Source: UJ101 sp965262705 (GTDB lineage: Bacteria; Bacteroidota; Bacteroidia; Flavobacteriales; UJ101). From it: DNA of 64,000 nt. Each line of letters begins with the position of its first letter. The first letter of the stretch is position 1. Shown piece by piece: positions 51,907-59,762 of the stretch. The position numbers were made by a program, and so were the translations under genes. Location of the stretch: assembly GCA_965262705.1 (NCBI GenBank), contig OZ253556.1, positions 1,054,001 to 1,118,000 on the forward strand, in the 5' to 3' direction. The notes beneath the pieces were generated by a model. That model did no database searches, was not told the origin of the DNA, and saw only the letters and a program-made list of their open reading frames with translations.

Positions 51907-52766
51907 CGGATACTTCGATTACTTCGGCAGGCTCAGTAACCAGCTCAGCAAATAAGTTAAAAAATTATAGAAATAAAGTTTTCAACGAGGATGTATTGGA
52001 AATTTTAAAACAAATTCCAGATAATTCTTTGGATATGATTTACGGCGACCCGGATTATAATGTAGGGATCAATTATTCTGGTAAAAAATATACACAAAAA
52101 TGGGCAGATTATATACAATGGTATATAAAATTGAATAGGGAATGTATGCGTATTTTAAAGCCAACGGGGAACTTATTTATGCTCAATTATCCGAAACAAA
52201 ATGCTCACCTGCGGGTGAAATATCTTGATGAGAATTGCGATGAGGTTTGGGAATATGTTTGGGTTTATAATACAAATGTAGGGCACAGCAAAAGGCGATT
52301 TACAACGGCTCATAGAAGTATATTACATGCAGTGAAATCTAAAAACAATCATTTTTATAAAGATCAAGTAGCGATGCCTTATCAAAATTTGGAAGACAAA
52401 AGAATTAAAGCAAGAATGGCAGCAGGGCACAAGGGACGTATGCCGTACAGCTGGTTTTATTTTGATTTAGTAAAAAACGTGAGTAAGGATAAAACTTTTC
52501 ATTCGTGCCAAATTCCTTTGCCCTTAGTTGAAATGCTTATCAAATCATGTACAAGAGAGCAAGATGATTGCTTTATACTTTTTGGTGGGAGTGGAAGTGA
52601 ATTAATAGCCTGCCGCAATTTGAAAAGAAATTTTATTAGCTGTGAAATTCACCCCAAGTACTATCAAATGATTATAGATCGGCTGAGTAAAAATGGAAAA
52701 ATAAAAAATAAATATCGCTTGCCTTTTATAAAAGGAGACCGTTGCAAAACACATAAAAAAGCATGA
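51903..52766 (+). CDS. N6-adenine/N4-cytosine DNA methyltransferase (beta-like order), with repeat-derived ends
   Basis: 287 residues. Catalytic motif IV is DPDYNVGINY (DPDY instead of DPPY) at residues 49-52, and the SAM-binding motif I is the later FGGSGSELIACRNL near 225, so the order is that of the beta class. The target-recognition region lies between (GHSKRRFTTAHRSILHAVKS, a partial stretch). Residues ~5-16 (ITSAGSVTSS) come from a REP-like sequence, CTTCGGCAGGCTCAGTAACC. The final KGDRCKTHKKA and stop come from a Family 1 end. Open and probably functional, protecting the genome while its nuclease is dead. Confidence 0.85.
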   Translation: MTDTSITSAGSVTSSANKLKNYRNKVFNEDVLEILKQIPDNSLDMIYGDPDYNVGINYSGKKYTQKWADYIQWYIKLNRECMRILKPTGNLFMLNYPKQNAHLRVKYLDENCDEVWEYVWVYNTNVGHSKRRFTTAHRSILHAVKSKNNHFYKDQVAMPYQNLEDKRIKARMAAGHKGRMPYSWFYFDLVKNVSKDKTFHSCQIPLPLVEMLIKSCTREQDDCFILFGGSGSELIACRNLKRNFISCEIHPKYYQMIIDRLSKNGKIKNKYRLPFIKGDRCKTHKKA

Positions 52767-52806
52767 AAAAGAAAGCATCTAACTTCAAACTGCTTCCTTC
52801 TCAAAA
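52734..52806 (+). mobile_element. Family 1 left half, inserted at the methyltransferase 3' end
   Basis: GAGACCGTTGCAAAACACAT followed by AAGAAAGCATCTAACTTC and CTTCCTTCTCAAAA. The right half is missing. It provides the last ~10 codons of the methyltransferase. Confidence 0.75.
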
Positions 52807-52943
52807 GATAAAAAGCGAGATGGACGTCTCCATGTTAAACCCTTAGAATTATTCGCCAAAAAAGAAGTTGAGTATTTTGAAGAGAAACGAGACCTTTCGG
52901 ACAATGAGGCCTTAATAGAATATAGAACTAAAAACCAGCGTTA
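52807..52943 (+). pseudogene. Probable displaced C-terminus of the DNA methyltransferase
   Basis: An open frame without start reads KKRDGRLHVKPLELFAKK, EVEYFEEKRDLSDNEAL and ends in TAG about 52943. It directly follows the Family 1 half copy and is one base out of register with the methyltransferase. The charged content fits a lost C-terminal end of that gene, but I cannot prove it. Confidence 0.4.
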
Positions 52944-53160
52944 GCTAAGAGCAAATAAACTAAAATTTATATATCCAAAATAGTTTCCTGCTCAGAAAAT
53001 TAAAATCCTCTACACCTCGTAAATTGCAATAGTATTTAGCTTCGCTGACTTGCAGTTAATTTTATTCAGGTGTTATATTAGGATAGGAAAAAATATTTTT
53101 TTTGTAAAAATATCTTGAAAATAAATTACTTTTGAATTCGAGAATTTTTTAAATCCCAAA
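52944..53160. other. Repeat fragments upstream of the T9SS plug gene
   Basis: Holds Family 1 scraps (AAATTAAAATCCTCTACACC, TTAGCTTCGCTGACTTGCAG) and then the probable promoter region of the next gene; no complete element and no gene. Confidence 0.45.
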
Positions 53161-54408
53161 ATGATGAGGACTTTTTTCGTTATCATACAAATCATGATAA
53201 ACGGATGGGTTTTTTCACAAACCTTTCAACCGGTCGTACCTCCTGAAAATATTGGCGGGCTTGTGTTATTCAATCCGCAGACTAATAGTAATTCTCCTTT
53301 TATTTCACTAGGTGAGCATCTAATTTTAAAATTTGATGAGCTAAACGCATCTTACAAACGTTATCATTACATAATCCATCGCTATACACATAATTGGCAG
53401 CCTACTGAGGCGTTTAGATCAGATTATATTACAGGATTTCAGCAAGATTATATTCGGTCATATCAATCTTCATTCAATACCTTACAGCCTTACACACATT
53501 ATACGCTTACTTTTCCTAATGATCAAATGAGTATAAAACTTTCGGGAAATTACGTAATTAAGATTTTTAAAGATAATCCCGATCACCCGATTATCACGAA
53601 GCGATTTGCAGTTTATAACCCTATGGTACAATTGGAAACCAAAATTTCACAAGGCGTTACCGATGCAGACCGGAAACAAACCGTTTCTTTTTCTGCTTTT
53701 TTTAATAGCGATGCTTTTGATTTTACTCGGAACATACAAGACCTCTGGGCAACGGTAGTAAAAAATTATAACTGGAATGAAGCACTATACAATCTAACGC
53801 CTGATTTTACAGATAATACAAAAATAATCTTTAATCATTTAAAAAACACTTTTTGGGCAGGAAACGAATATCGCTGGTTTGATACTAAGAAGATAGATGC
53901 CAAGGCTCTAAATACCGATCATATTGAGCGAGACAGTATTTTCAATCATTATTTAAGAATGGATAAGCCGAGAGAGGATTTTTACCTAAACGAACCGGAT
54001 TATAACGGAAATTATTATATTAGAACCGTAGAGTTTACCGCAGAAAATAATATTGATTCTCAGGCGGATTATATTAAGGTACATTTTACATTTGAATCCT
54101 ATAGTCCGAAAGAAGATGTGGATATTTATGTAACTGGCGCCTTTAACGACTGGCAGCTAACGCCTCAAAATAGAATGAGTTTTGACCCTAAAAATCGAAA
54201 TTATCATGTAAGTTTATTGCTAAAACAAGGTACCTATAATTACCAATATACTTTTACCCAAAAAGGAACCAAGCAAATTATTGCCGGCGAGCCTGAAGGA
54301 AATTATTGGGAGACCACTAATTTATATGCCGTCTTATTATATTATCGCCCATGGGGGCAGCGCTACGACTTGCTGCTTGGCGAAAGTGAAAAGTTGTCAA
54401 GAGAATAA
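53161..54408 (+). CDS. Type IX secretion system plug-type protein (DUF5103)
   Basis: 415 residues with a signal peptide (1-20). DUF5103 features: QPVVPPENIGGLVLFNPQ at the mature N-terminus, HYIIHRYTHNWQP, YIRSYQSSFNTLQPYTHYT, and a C-terminal PF-like beta-sandwich (DVDIYVTGAFNDWQL, then YNYQYTF). DUF5103 proteins bind the side of the Sov translocon and close it when PorV is absent, as known from Flavobacterium. Together with the T9SS-sorted protein at 18.7 kb it shows a T9SS in this organism. Length is normal. Confidence 0.88.
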   Translation: MMRTFFVIIQIMINGWVFSQTFQPVVPPENIGGLVLFNPQTNSNSPFISLGEHLILKFDELNASYKRYHYIIHRYTHNWQPTEAFRSDYITGFQQDYIRSYQSSFNTLQPYTHYTLTFPNDQMSIKLSGNYVIKIFKDNPDHPIITKRFAVYNPMVQLETKISQGVTDADRKQTVSFSAFFNSDAFDFTRNIQDLWATVVKNYNWNEALYNLTPDFTDNTKIIFNHLKNTFWAGNEYRWFDTKKIDAKALNTDHIERDSIFNHYLRMDKPREDFYLNEPDYNGNYYIRTVEFTAENNIDSQADYIKVHFTFESYSPKEDVDIYVTGAFNDWQLTPQNRMSFDPKNRNYHVSLLLKQGTYNYQYTFTQKGTKQIIAGEPEGNYWETTNLYAVLLYYRPWGQRYDLLLGESEKLSRE

Positions 54409-54855
54409 TGTAGTAATTGGATACTTTTATTAGCTTCGCTGACTTGCAGTTAATTTTTCAGCGTGTTACATTTTATTAGCATGCCCTGATTTGCAGGGGC
54501 TAAATTTCTTCCTCAACTACTTTCTTGCCTTTGATAAAGATCAAAAAGAGTAGCTACCTCGTTATATTCTTTATTCAATGCTTCAACAGTTGATTATCTT
54601 TATTATCATTTTCTTGAAACTCTTGTAATCTTTGAGAGGAGAACAAATTTTGATTTTAGAAATCATTTCACTATTAATTAATATATCCAATTTATCCGAT
54701 TAAATTTGTAGTTTCTTACATAATTCATCCCACTCAATATAGTTTTCTTCTATGCATCTGACTGATGCCATTCATTTAGTCCTGATTTATTTATCAACAA
54801 ATGTTATATCGAACGGATTAATAGGCTTTGCTTACTCTTTTCCCCGCTGTTTCAT
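54409..54855. other. Gap with Family 1 scrap and an unrecognised decayed frame
   Basis: 54430-54480 has TTAGCTTCGCTGACTTGCAG and TTTTTCAGCGTGTTAC of Family 1. On the minus strand, between about 54830 and 54701, pieces of a reading frame occur (AKPINPFDITFVDK and ASVRCIEENYIEWDELCKK) broken by several stops. I do not recognise it. Confidence 0.35.
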
Positions 54856-55707
54856 TCATTTTTCGCACCATGTTATCCTAACTTTATCATCGATACTTAC
54901 TCTGTCTTTTGATAACTTACAATTTTTACTTAAATCCAAACTTGTCAATTGATTTTTATAGCAATGCAACTCTGTTAAAGCGGGATTATGCGTTAGATCT
55001 AAACTTGTCAATTGATTTTTATAGCAATGCAACTCTGTTAAAGCGGGATTATGCGTTAGATCCAAACTTGTCAGTGTATTTTCACCGCAATTCAAATAGG
55101 TTAAAGCGGTAAAATATTCAATGCCTTTTACTGATTTTATTTTTTCTAAACTGGATAAATTAATATATCTCGTATTTTTTACTGCACTCGAATTTGCATC
55201 CATTTTATTTCCTCCATCTGGAAAAGCATCAGGTATCATTGCCATTAAATATGATCTGAAAACAATATCAGGAATTTCTACCAGCTTTTTTTCTTCAGTT
55301 GAAGATTGTTTTCTCCCTAATTTTTTTGAAATTTCCGATATAGTTTTCTTCATGGCTTCTATCTCTTGTCTAATCTTCTGCAGCTCTTGTTGTGATGAAT
55401 CCTCTTGTTGTGATGAACCCTTGCCTGTTTGTTCTTCTAAGCGTTTCTTTAGTTGGTCTAACTGCGTAGAAATTTCTTCAATCTTATCCGTCTTACCAGC
55501 CTGATCATCTTTCTGTAAATCAGCGATTTGCTTAGAGCGCTTAGTGAGTTCTTCCTTTAGCTTTTGAATTTCGTCTCGCTATTGTTCTTGTTCTATGCCC
55601 TGATTATTTTCATCATCTTTGCTGCAAGACTATAAACAAAATGTCATTAAAGCCGTTAAGGCAGAGATGTAAAATAGAACTTTGAACTTTGTGCATAATT
55701 TTTTCAT
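54856..55707 (-). pseudogene. LRR lipoprotein interrupted by two in-frame TAG codons
   Basis: From the ATG at 55707 the frame gives a signal peptide (MKKLCTKFKVLFYISALTAL) and FCL-TAG-SCSKDDE, where the TAG at 55632-55634 stands where a lipobox residue (probably Gln) is expected. A second TAG follows EQEQ about 70 bp later. The rest is open: a long coiled coil, an acidic TM-less linker, and a C-terminal leucine-rich repeat region of the LxxLxCxxNxLTxLDL type, with two identical 21-residue repeats. The 165-codon open part from 55353 would otherwise be annotated as a gene. Both stops could arise from CAG by one transition. Confidence 0.7.
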
Positions 55708-56215
55708 TGTAATAAAATATTTAGGTATTAATTAAACTAATATAGTTAATTCGTTGTTTAGCTTCAACATTAATCATTTTAATTAGTTCTCTATACTGTG
55801 TTCTGCTTTGCTATAACATTTATTTTTTTAAAAAAGCTAAAGAAACTCATTTTGCAAATGTCCTACTATTAAGTTCAATGTTATGTTAAGCCTAAGTTAT
55901 TTTTTTCTTAATTAAAATGTTAACATTTGTTAAATAAATATTAATTTTTTTACTGTTTTGCTTATTAAAAACTTAGCGAAAGTTACAGATCCCAAAATAA
56001 TTTTCTTGGCAGCTAAGTTTATCAAAGCTTTGAGATGGTTGCTGAGTATTTCAACAGTTCAAAAATGATCAGATTAAAGTATTTGGCGCCAAAATATTTA
56101 CAGCCCATAAGCCGCGTTAGCATTTAATTGCAAAGGTCTTCTTTGATAAATTTTATTTATCCTTGCGTAATTGAAATATATTTACTTATCTTTGCCGTTC
56201 GTTAAAAAGAGAAAA
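55708..56215. other. Intergenic region before rpmB
   Basis: Very AT-rich. It contains a REP-like scrap (GCTGAGTATTTCAACAGTTC near 56040), a Family 1 right-end scrap (TTGCAAAGGTCTT near 56130) and the rpmB promoter; no gene seen. Confidence 0.5.
56163..56194 (+). promoter_or_regulatory. rpmB promoter
   Basis: TTG at 56163-56165 and TATCTTTG at 56187-56194, spacer 21 nt, close to the Bacteroidota consensus; 21 nt before the rpmB ATG. Confidence 0.55.
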
Positions 56216-56449
56216 ATGTCGAGAATTTGTCAATTAACGGGTAAAAAGGTTATGGTTGGGAATAATGTTTCCCATGCAAAAAACAGAACGAAGAGAAATT
56301 TTAATATAAATGTTTTTAAAAAGCGTTTTTATTTGTCCTCAGAAAATAAATGGATTACTTTAAAAGTATCTGCCGCTGGAGTTAAATTAGTTAATAAGAT
56401 CGGAATTGAAGAAGCGTTAAAAAGGGCAAAAGTAAAAGGATTGATATAA
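56216..56449 (+). CDS. rpmB: 50S ribosomal protein L28
   Basis: 77 residues from the ATG at 56216 (MSRICQLTGKKVMVGNNVSHA); an upstream frame to 56171 is not part of L28. The L28 signature with basic KNRTKRNFNINVFKKRF is present. First of three ribosome-related genes in an operon. The Cys zinc-knuckle of some L28 paralogues is absent except for the single Cys. Confidence 0.96.
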   Translation: MSRICQLTGKKVMVGNNVSHAKNRTKRNFNINVFKKRFYLSSENKWITLKVSAAGVKLVNKIGIEEALKRAKVKGLI

Positions 56450-56464
56450 AAGGAAACAAAACAG

Positions 56465-56647
56465 ATGGCAAAAAAAGGAAATAGAGTGCAGGTTATATTA
56501 GAATGTACCGAACATAAAAGTAGTGGATTGCCAGGTACCTCTCGTTATATTACCACTAAGAATAAGAAAAATACTCCGGATCGAATAGAACTGAAAAAAT
56601 ATAATCCGATTATGAAAAAGTACACGCTTCATAAGGAAATTAAATAA
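56465..56647 (+). CDS. rpmG: 50S ribosomal protein L33
   Basis: 60 residues, MAKKGNRVQVILECTEHKSS and the C-terminal NPIMKKYTLHKEIK. It is a zinc-free (C-) type: only one Cys is present. 15 nt after rpmB. Confidence 0.96.
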   Translation: MAKKGNRVQVILECTEHKSSGLPGTSRYITTKNKKNTPDRIELKKYNPIMKKYTLHKEIK

Positions 56648-56657
56648 TTCATTTATC

Positions 56658-56801
56658 ATGGCAAAGAAAGCAGTAGCATCCTTACAAAAGGGAACAAAGA
56701 AAATGACCAAAGCGATTAAAATGGTTAAATCTTCTAAAACCGGGGCATATACCTTTGAAGAAAAAATCATAACCGCAGATAAAGTAAAAGATTATTTTTA
56801 A
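56658..56801 (+). CDS. DUF4295-family small basic protein
   Basis: 47 residues, MAKKAVASLQKGTKKMTK ... ITADKVKDYF, Lys-rich. This is the small protein found directly after rpmB-rpmG in Bacteroidota (DUF4295); probably ribosome-associated, by position. It lies 10 nt after rpmG. A terminator follows at 56847-56882. Confidence 0.9.
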   Translation: MAKKAVASLQKGTKKMTKAIKMVKSSKTGAYTFEEKIITADKVKDYF

Positions 56802-56846
56802 AGAAATTAAATTTGGTTGAATTGCGTTAAGTTTTTTATTTAAATG

Positions 56847-56882
56847 AATAAAGGCTCCTGTTAAGGGGTCTTTATTTTTTTA
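56847..56882 (+). terminator. Terminator of the rpmB operon
   Basis: AAAGGCTCC-TGTTAA-GGGGTCTTT with two G-U pairs in the stem, followed by a run of seven T. Confidence 0.75.
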
Positions 56883-56917
56883 TGAAATTGAGTTTTTTAA
56901 AATCATGGGCTTTGTGG

Positions 56918-57032
56918 GGAGAGCGTTAGGGATAGAAGCGGTATCCTTTTTCTTGGGGCAAAAAAATGCCCTAAGAAAAAGATTTAGCGGATAGCCCGCC
57001 CGCCGCCAGGCGGGAACGCCCAAAAAATAAAT
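56918..57032 (+). repeat. Family 2 hairpin repeat
   Basis: GAGCGTTAGGGATAGAAGCGG, hairpin CTTTTTCTTGGGGC / GCCCTAAGAAAAAG (one G-U pair), TAGCGGATAGCCCG, second hairpin CCGCC-GCCA-GGCGG, then GGGAACGCCC. Confidence 0.8.
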
Positions 57033-57169
57033 AGCGGCCTCTAACTTATGCTGACTGCAGTTCAGCGGCTAAATACTTTCTTTAACTATCTCCTTTAGCT
57101 CTCGCAGACTAAAGGTTTTAAGGCATTGCTGAATAATCTTTTTGTACCTTTGTTATTTAAATTGTTGAT

Positions 57170-58777
57170 ATGAAAAATAGAATTATTACAGGAATTGTTT
57201 TAATAAGTATTCTATATGCCTGTGGCAATAAAGATAAAAAAAAATCTTCTGTAAAGCGGGATTATGTAACCATAGAGGGGAATATCAAAACAGGAGGAGA
57301 TGAGCAAGATAAGATTTATTTACTCGTAGATCCGCTATCTTTAGAAAATAATGTAATAAAGAAAATGTTTTTAGATAGAAACGGGCATTTTAAAGACTCT
57401 ATCCGTCATATCAATTCAGGTTATTATGTATTGATGAACACAAATGATAAAATAATTAATTTGTACTTAAAAGATGGCGATTACATTAAAATAAAAACCA
57501 ATGCTCTTTCTAGTAAATCATTCATGGATTCACTGAAAGTAAGTGGCGGGAAGATTAATTCTTTTTTATTGGATTATGAGAAATTCAAGCAAGATAATTT
57601 TAATGATAATATCAAGACTTTGTTTTCATTAGATGAAAAAACTTTTAAAATAAAAATGGATAGCCTAAGGCAACGCTCATTATCTTATGTAAGGCAATAT
57701 AAGGGATTATCGAATAGTGAACGAAAGATGGCTGAAGATAATATTATATACGGTTGGGGAGTTATTTTAAACAACTATCCTACAGCACATACTCAAATTA
57801 AGCAAGATAGAAATTATAAGCCCTCAAAATCATACTACGATTACACGAAAGAAATAGATATAAATAACGTTCCACTTTTTAAATCAAATGTTAAATATCA
57901 AGACTACGTTTTACAAGAGCTTAACCGACGAATTGCAAACACGTACCAGCCGGTGAAAGGAAAATCTCATATTGATTATTTCATTAAAAAATTAAACCAA
58001 GATAGTGTTAAAACCTATATAAAAGATTTTATATTATTAGAGTTAGCTAATCAGGAAATTTTCCATCCATCTCCTTCTTATCAGCAATACGCACAAAGCG
58101 TTATACAAAATTTTCAAGCACAGGTACAAGCGTTTAAAAGAAAAAACCCTAAGGGAAAAGTTCCGGATTCTGCTGCTCCGACGAAGGAGCAAATCCAAAA
58201 AGGATATAAAGAATATACCGAACAGTATAATAAATTATACGAAAAAGAGTACAGCAAAATATGGGCGAATATAGAAACGCCTGAACTCAAAGAAATTTTA
58301 AAGAATAACAATACAGCAATTAAAGGCTTAAAAAAAGGGGATAAAGCACCCGAAATACAAGTATCAAAAGACGATCGTCCTGAAAATCTAATCGCTTTAA
58401 ATAAAGGAAAAAATCTACTAATTTATTTTTGGTCTACCAACTCAGATGATACTACCCGTTTTTTTGATGATTATAATAATTTAGTAGCGGAATTTGCAGA
58501 AAGCCCAAATATAGCCTTTGCTACAGTTAATATTGATTATAAAAATAAAAAAGAAAAATGGCTGCTGACGATCAAAGAAAAGAAATTAAAAGGACAAAAT
58601 TACATGGCTTTCAATGATTGGGATACACCATTTTTTAAATCTTATGGATTTAGTATTCGTGCTTTTCCACGATTTGTGCTAATTAATCGTGAAGGAAATA
58701 TCTTAATGTTTGACGCCCCCAATCCGGAAGATAAAGCACTAAAAAAAGCCCTATCAAACCTGGCTAAGACTAAATAA
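57170..58777 (+). CDS. TlpA-like lipoprotein lacking the CXXC motif
   Basis: 535 residues. Signal peptide with lipobox YAC (Cys at ~18). An N-terminal DUF4369-like domain (VTIEGNIKTGGDEQDKIYLL) is followed by a long helical region and a C-terminal thioredoxin fold at about 395-530. Where the CXXC should be, the sequence reads YFWSTNSDDTTRFF, with no cysteine; the cis-Pro loop RAFPRFVLINREG is kept. So the fold remains but thiol redox activity is lost; a binding or structural role is likely. A TACCTTTG box at 57145-57152 is a candidate -7 element 18 nt before the start. Confidence 0.82.
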   Translation: MKNRIITGIVLISILYACGNKDKKKSSVKRDYVTIEGNIKTGGDEQDKIYLLVDPLSLENNVIKKMFLDRNGHFKDSIRHINSGYYVLMNTNDKIINLYLKDGDYIKIKTNALSSKSFMDSLKVSGGKINSFLLDYEKFKQDNFNDNIKTLFSLDEKTFKIKMDSLRQRSLSYVRQYKGLSNSERKMAEDNIIYGWGVILNNYPTAHTQIKQDRNYKPSKSYYDYTKEIDINNVPLFKSNVKYQDYVLQELNRRIANTYQPVKGKSHIDYFIKKLNQDSVKTYIKDFILLELANQEIFHPSPSYQQYAQSVIQNFQAQVQAFKRKNPKGKVPDSAAPTKEQIQKGYKEYTEQYNKLYEKEYSKIWANIETPELKEILKNNNTAIKGLKKGDKAPEIQVSKDDRPENLIALNKGKNLLIYFWSTNSDDTTRFFDDYNNLVAEFAESPNIAFATVNIDYKNKKEKWLLTIKEKKLKGQNYMAFNDWDTPFFKSYGFSIRAFPRFVLINREGNILMFDAPNPEDKALKKALSNLAKTK

Positions 58778-58799
58778 AATAAGATGTCAACTTCTTATT

Positions 58800-59040
58800 A
58801 AGTAACCCTCTCTAATATAAGATAATCTTTCAGGCAGTTTTAAAATGGAATTCATTTTCGTTCTCATATAACCCCATAGCCATTTATAGCTTATTTTTAC
58901 ATTATAAGTCTTTAATAAGTAATTGCTACACTTCTACATAGCCTGAAAAGGGATTGTCTTTACTATGAAGTCGCTGTTCTAAATCTTTATGAATTTCCGG
59001 AATAATAAACTTAGAGGGATTGTTTAGCTCTCATGTTTTT
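58800..59040 (-). pseudogene. Decayed IS630-like transposase fragment
   Basis: On the minus strand several frames give NPSKFIIPEIHKDLEQRLHS and SYKWLWGYMRTKMN, which resemble the helix-turn-helix part of IS630-type transposases (NVKISYKTLWKYLRTKL type). Many stops (TAG, TAA) make it non-coding. No ends recognised. Confidence 0.35.
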
Positions 59041-59106
59041 TATATATCCCCAAAGGCGTTGTTAAATTTGTTAAAATATTGACAAATGATCCCCCCTTTA
59101 CATACA

Positions 59107-59138
59107 AATAAAAGCCTTTTATAAAAAAGGCTTTTATT
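59107..59138 (-). terminator. Terminator of the DUF1573 gene
   Basis: ATAAAAGCCTTTT-ATAA-AAAAGGCTTTTAT, a strong hairpin with A/T flanks, ~60 bp after the stop of the minus-strand gene. Confidence 0.85.
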
Positions 59139-59195
59139 TCACATCACAAAAAAATTAAGTCAAACTAACCTAAAACCAAATTTTTTAATGCCTTC

Positions 59196-59594
59196 TTACT
59201 CGCCTAATACGTTACCACGTATTTTTAATACTTTTCGTTCATTATCCACCGCATTAGAATAAACGGTGATTGATTTTTGGAAAGCCCCTATTCGATGAGT
59301 ATCGTATTTTACTACGATTTTTCCTTCTTTACCCGGCAAAACAGGTACTTTTGAATATTCTGGCGTAGTACATCCGCAAGAAGTTTCTACTTTTGAAATA
59401 ATCAACGGTTTGTCCCCGGTATTGGTAAACATGAAAACTCTTTTTCCATCAGATCCCTTTTTTATATCTTTATAATCAATAGAAACCTCATTAGTATCAC
59501 TGTTTACATTTTTTTTGTCAAAACTAAACTGTTGTGCACTTAAACTAATAGATGCCGCCACAGCAATTGATGCGGTAAATAATCTTCTTTTCAT
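59196..59594 (-). CDS. DUF1573 domain-containing secreted protein
   Basis: 132 residues with a signal peptide (1-20, MKRRLFTASIAVAASISLSA). DUF1573 features: FMFTNTGDKPLIISKVETSCGCTTPEYSK and GKIVVKYDTHRIGAFQKSI (both given in part). Immunoglobulin-like fold with one disulfide (CGC). Common in Bacteroidota, function unknown, probably periplasmic or surface-linked. It has its own terminator and is divergent from valS. Confidence 0.88.
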   Translation of the reverse strand: MKRRLFTASIAVAASISLSAQQFSFDKKNVNSDTNEVSIDYKDIKKGSDGKRVFMFTNTGDKPLIISKVETSCGCTTPEYSKVPVLPGKEGKIVVKYDTHRIGAFQKSITVYSNAVDNERKVLKIRGNVLGE

Positions 59595-59762
59595 TTTTTG
59601 TTATTTTTAATGTATTATAAACTAAATTTTAAATTCAATGAAAAACTTATTAAAAATTAATCAAGAGCCAAATTTACATATAATCTGGCACAAATTTACA
59701 AACAAAATATAAATTTGCATTCAAAATTAATTATTAATCTACCTGTCAAAAAATATGCCAAA

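Noticed and set aside
55121..55504. 127-residue plus-strand frame
   Set aside because: Antisense to the LRR lipoprotein pseudogene, whose coiled-coil and LRR pattern is clear.
54856..55707. Stop-codon recoding of TAG as an amino acid
   Set aside because: TAG ends a normal gene (atoE at 38107-38109), and other pseudogenes here carry TAA and TGA as well, so decay is simpler.
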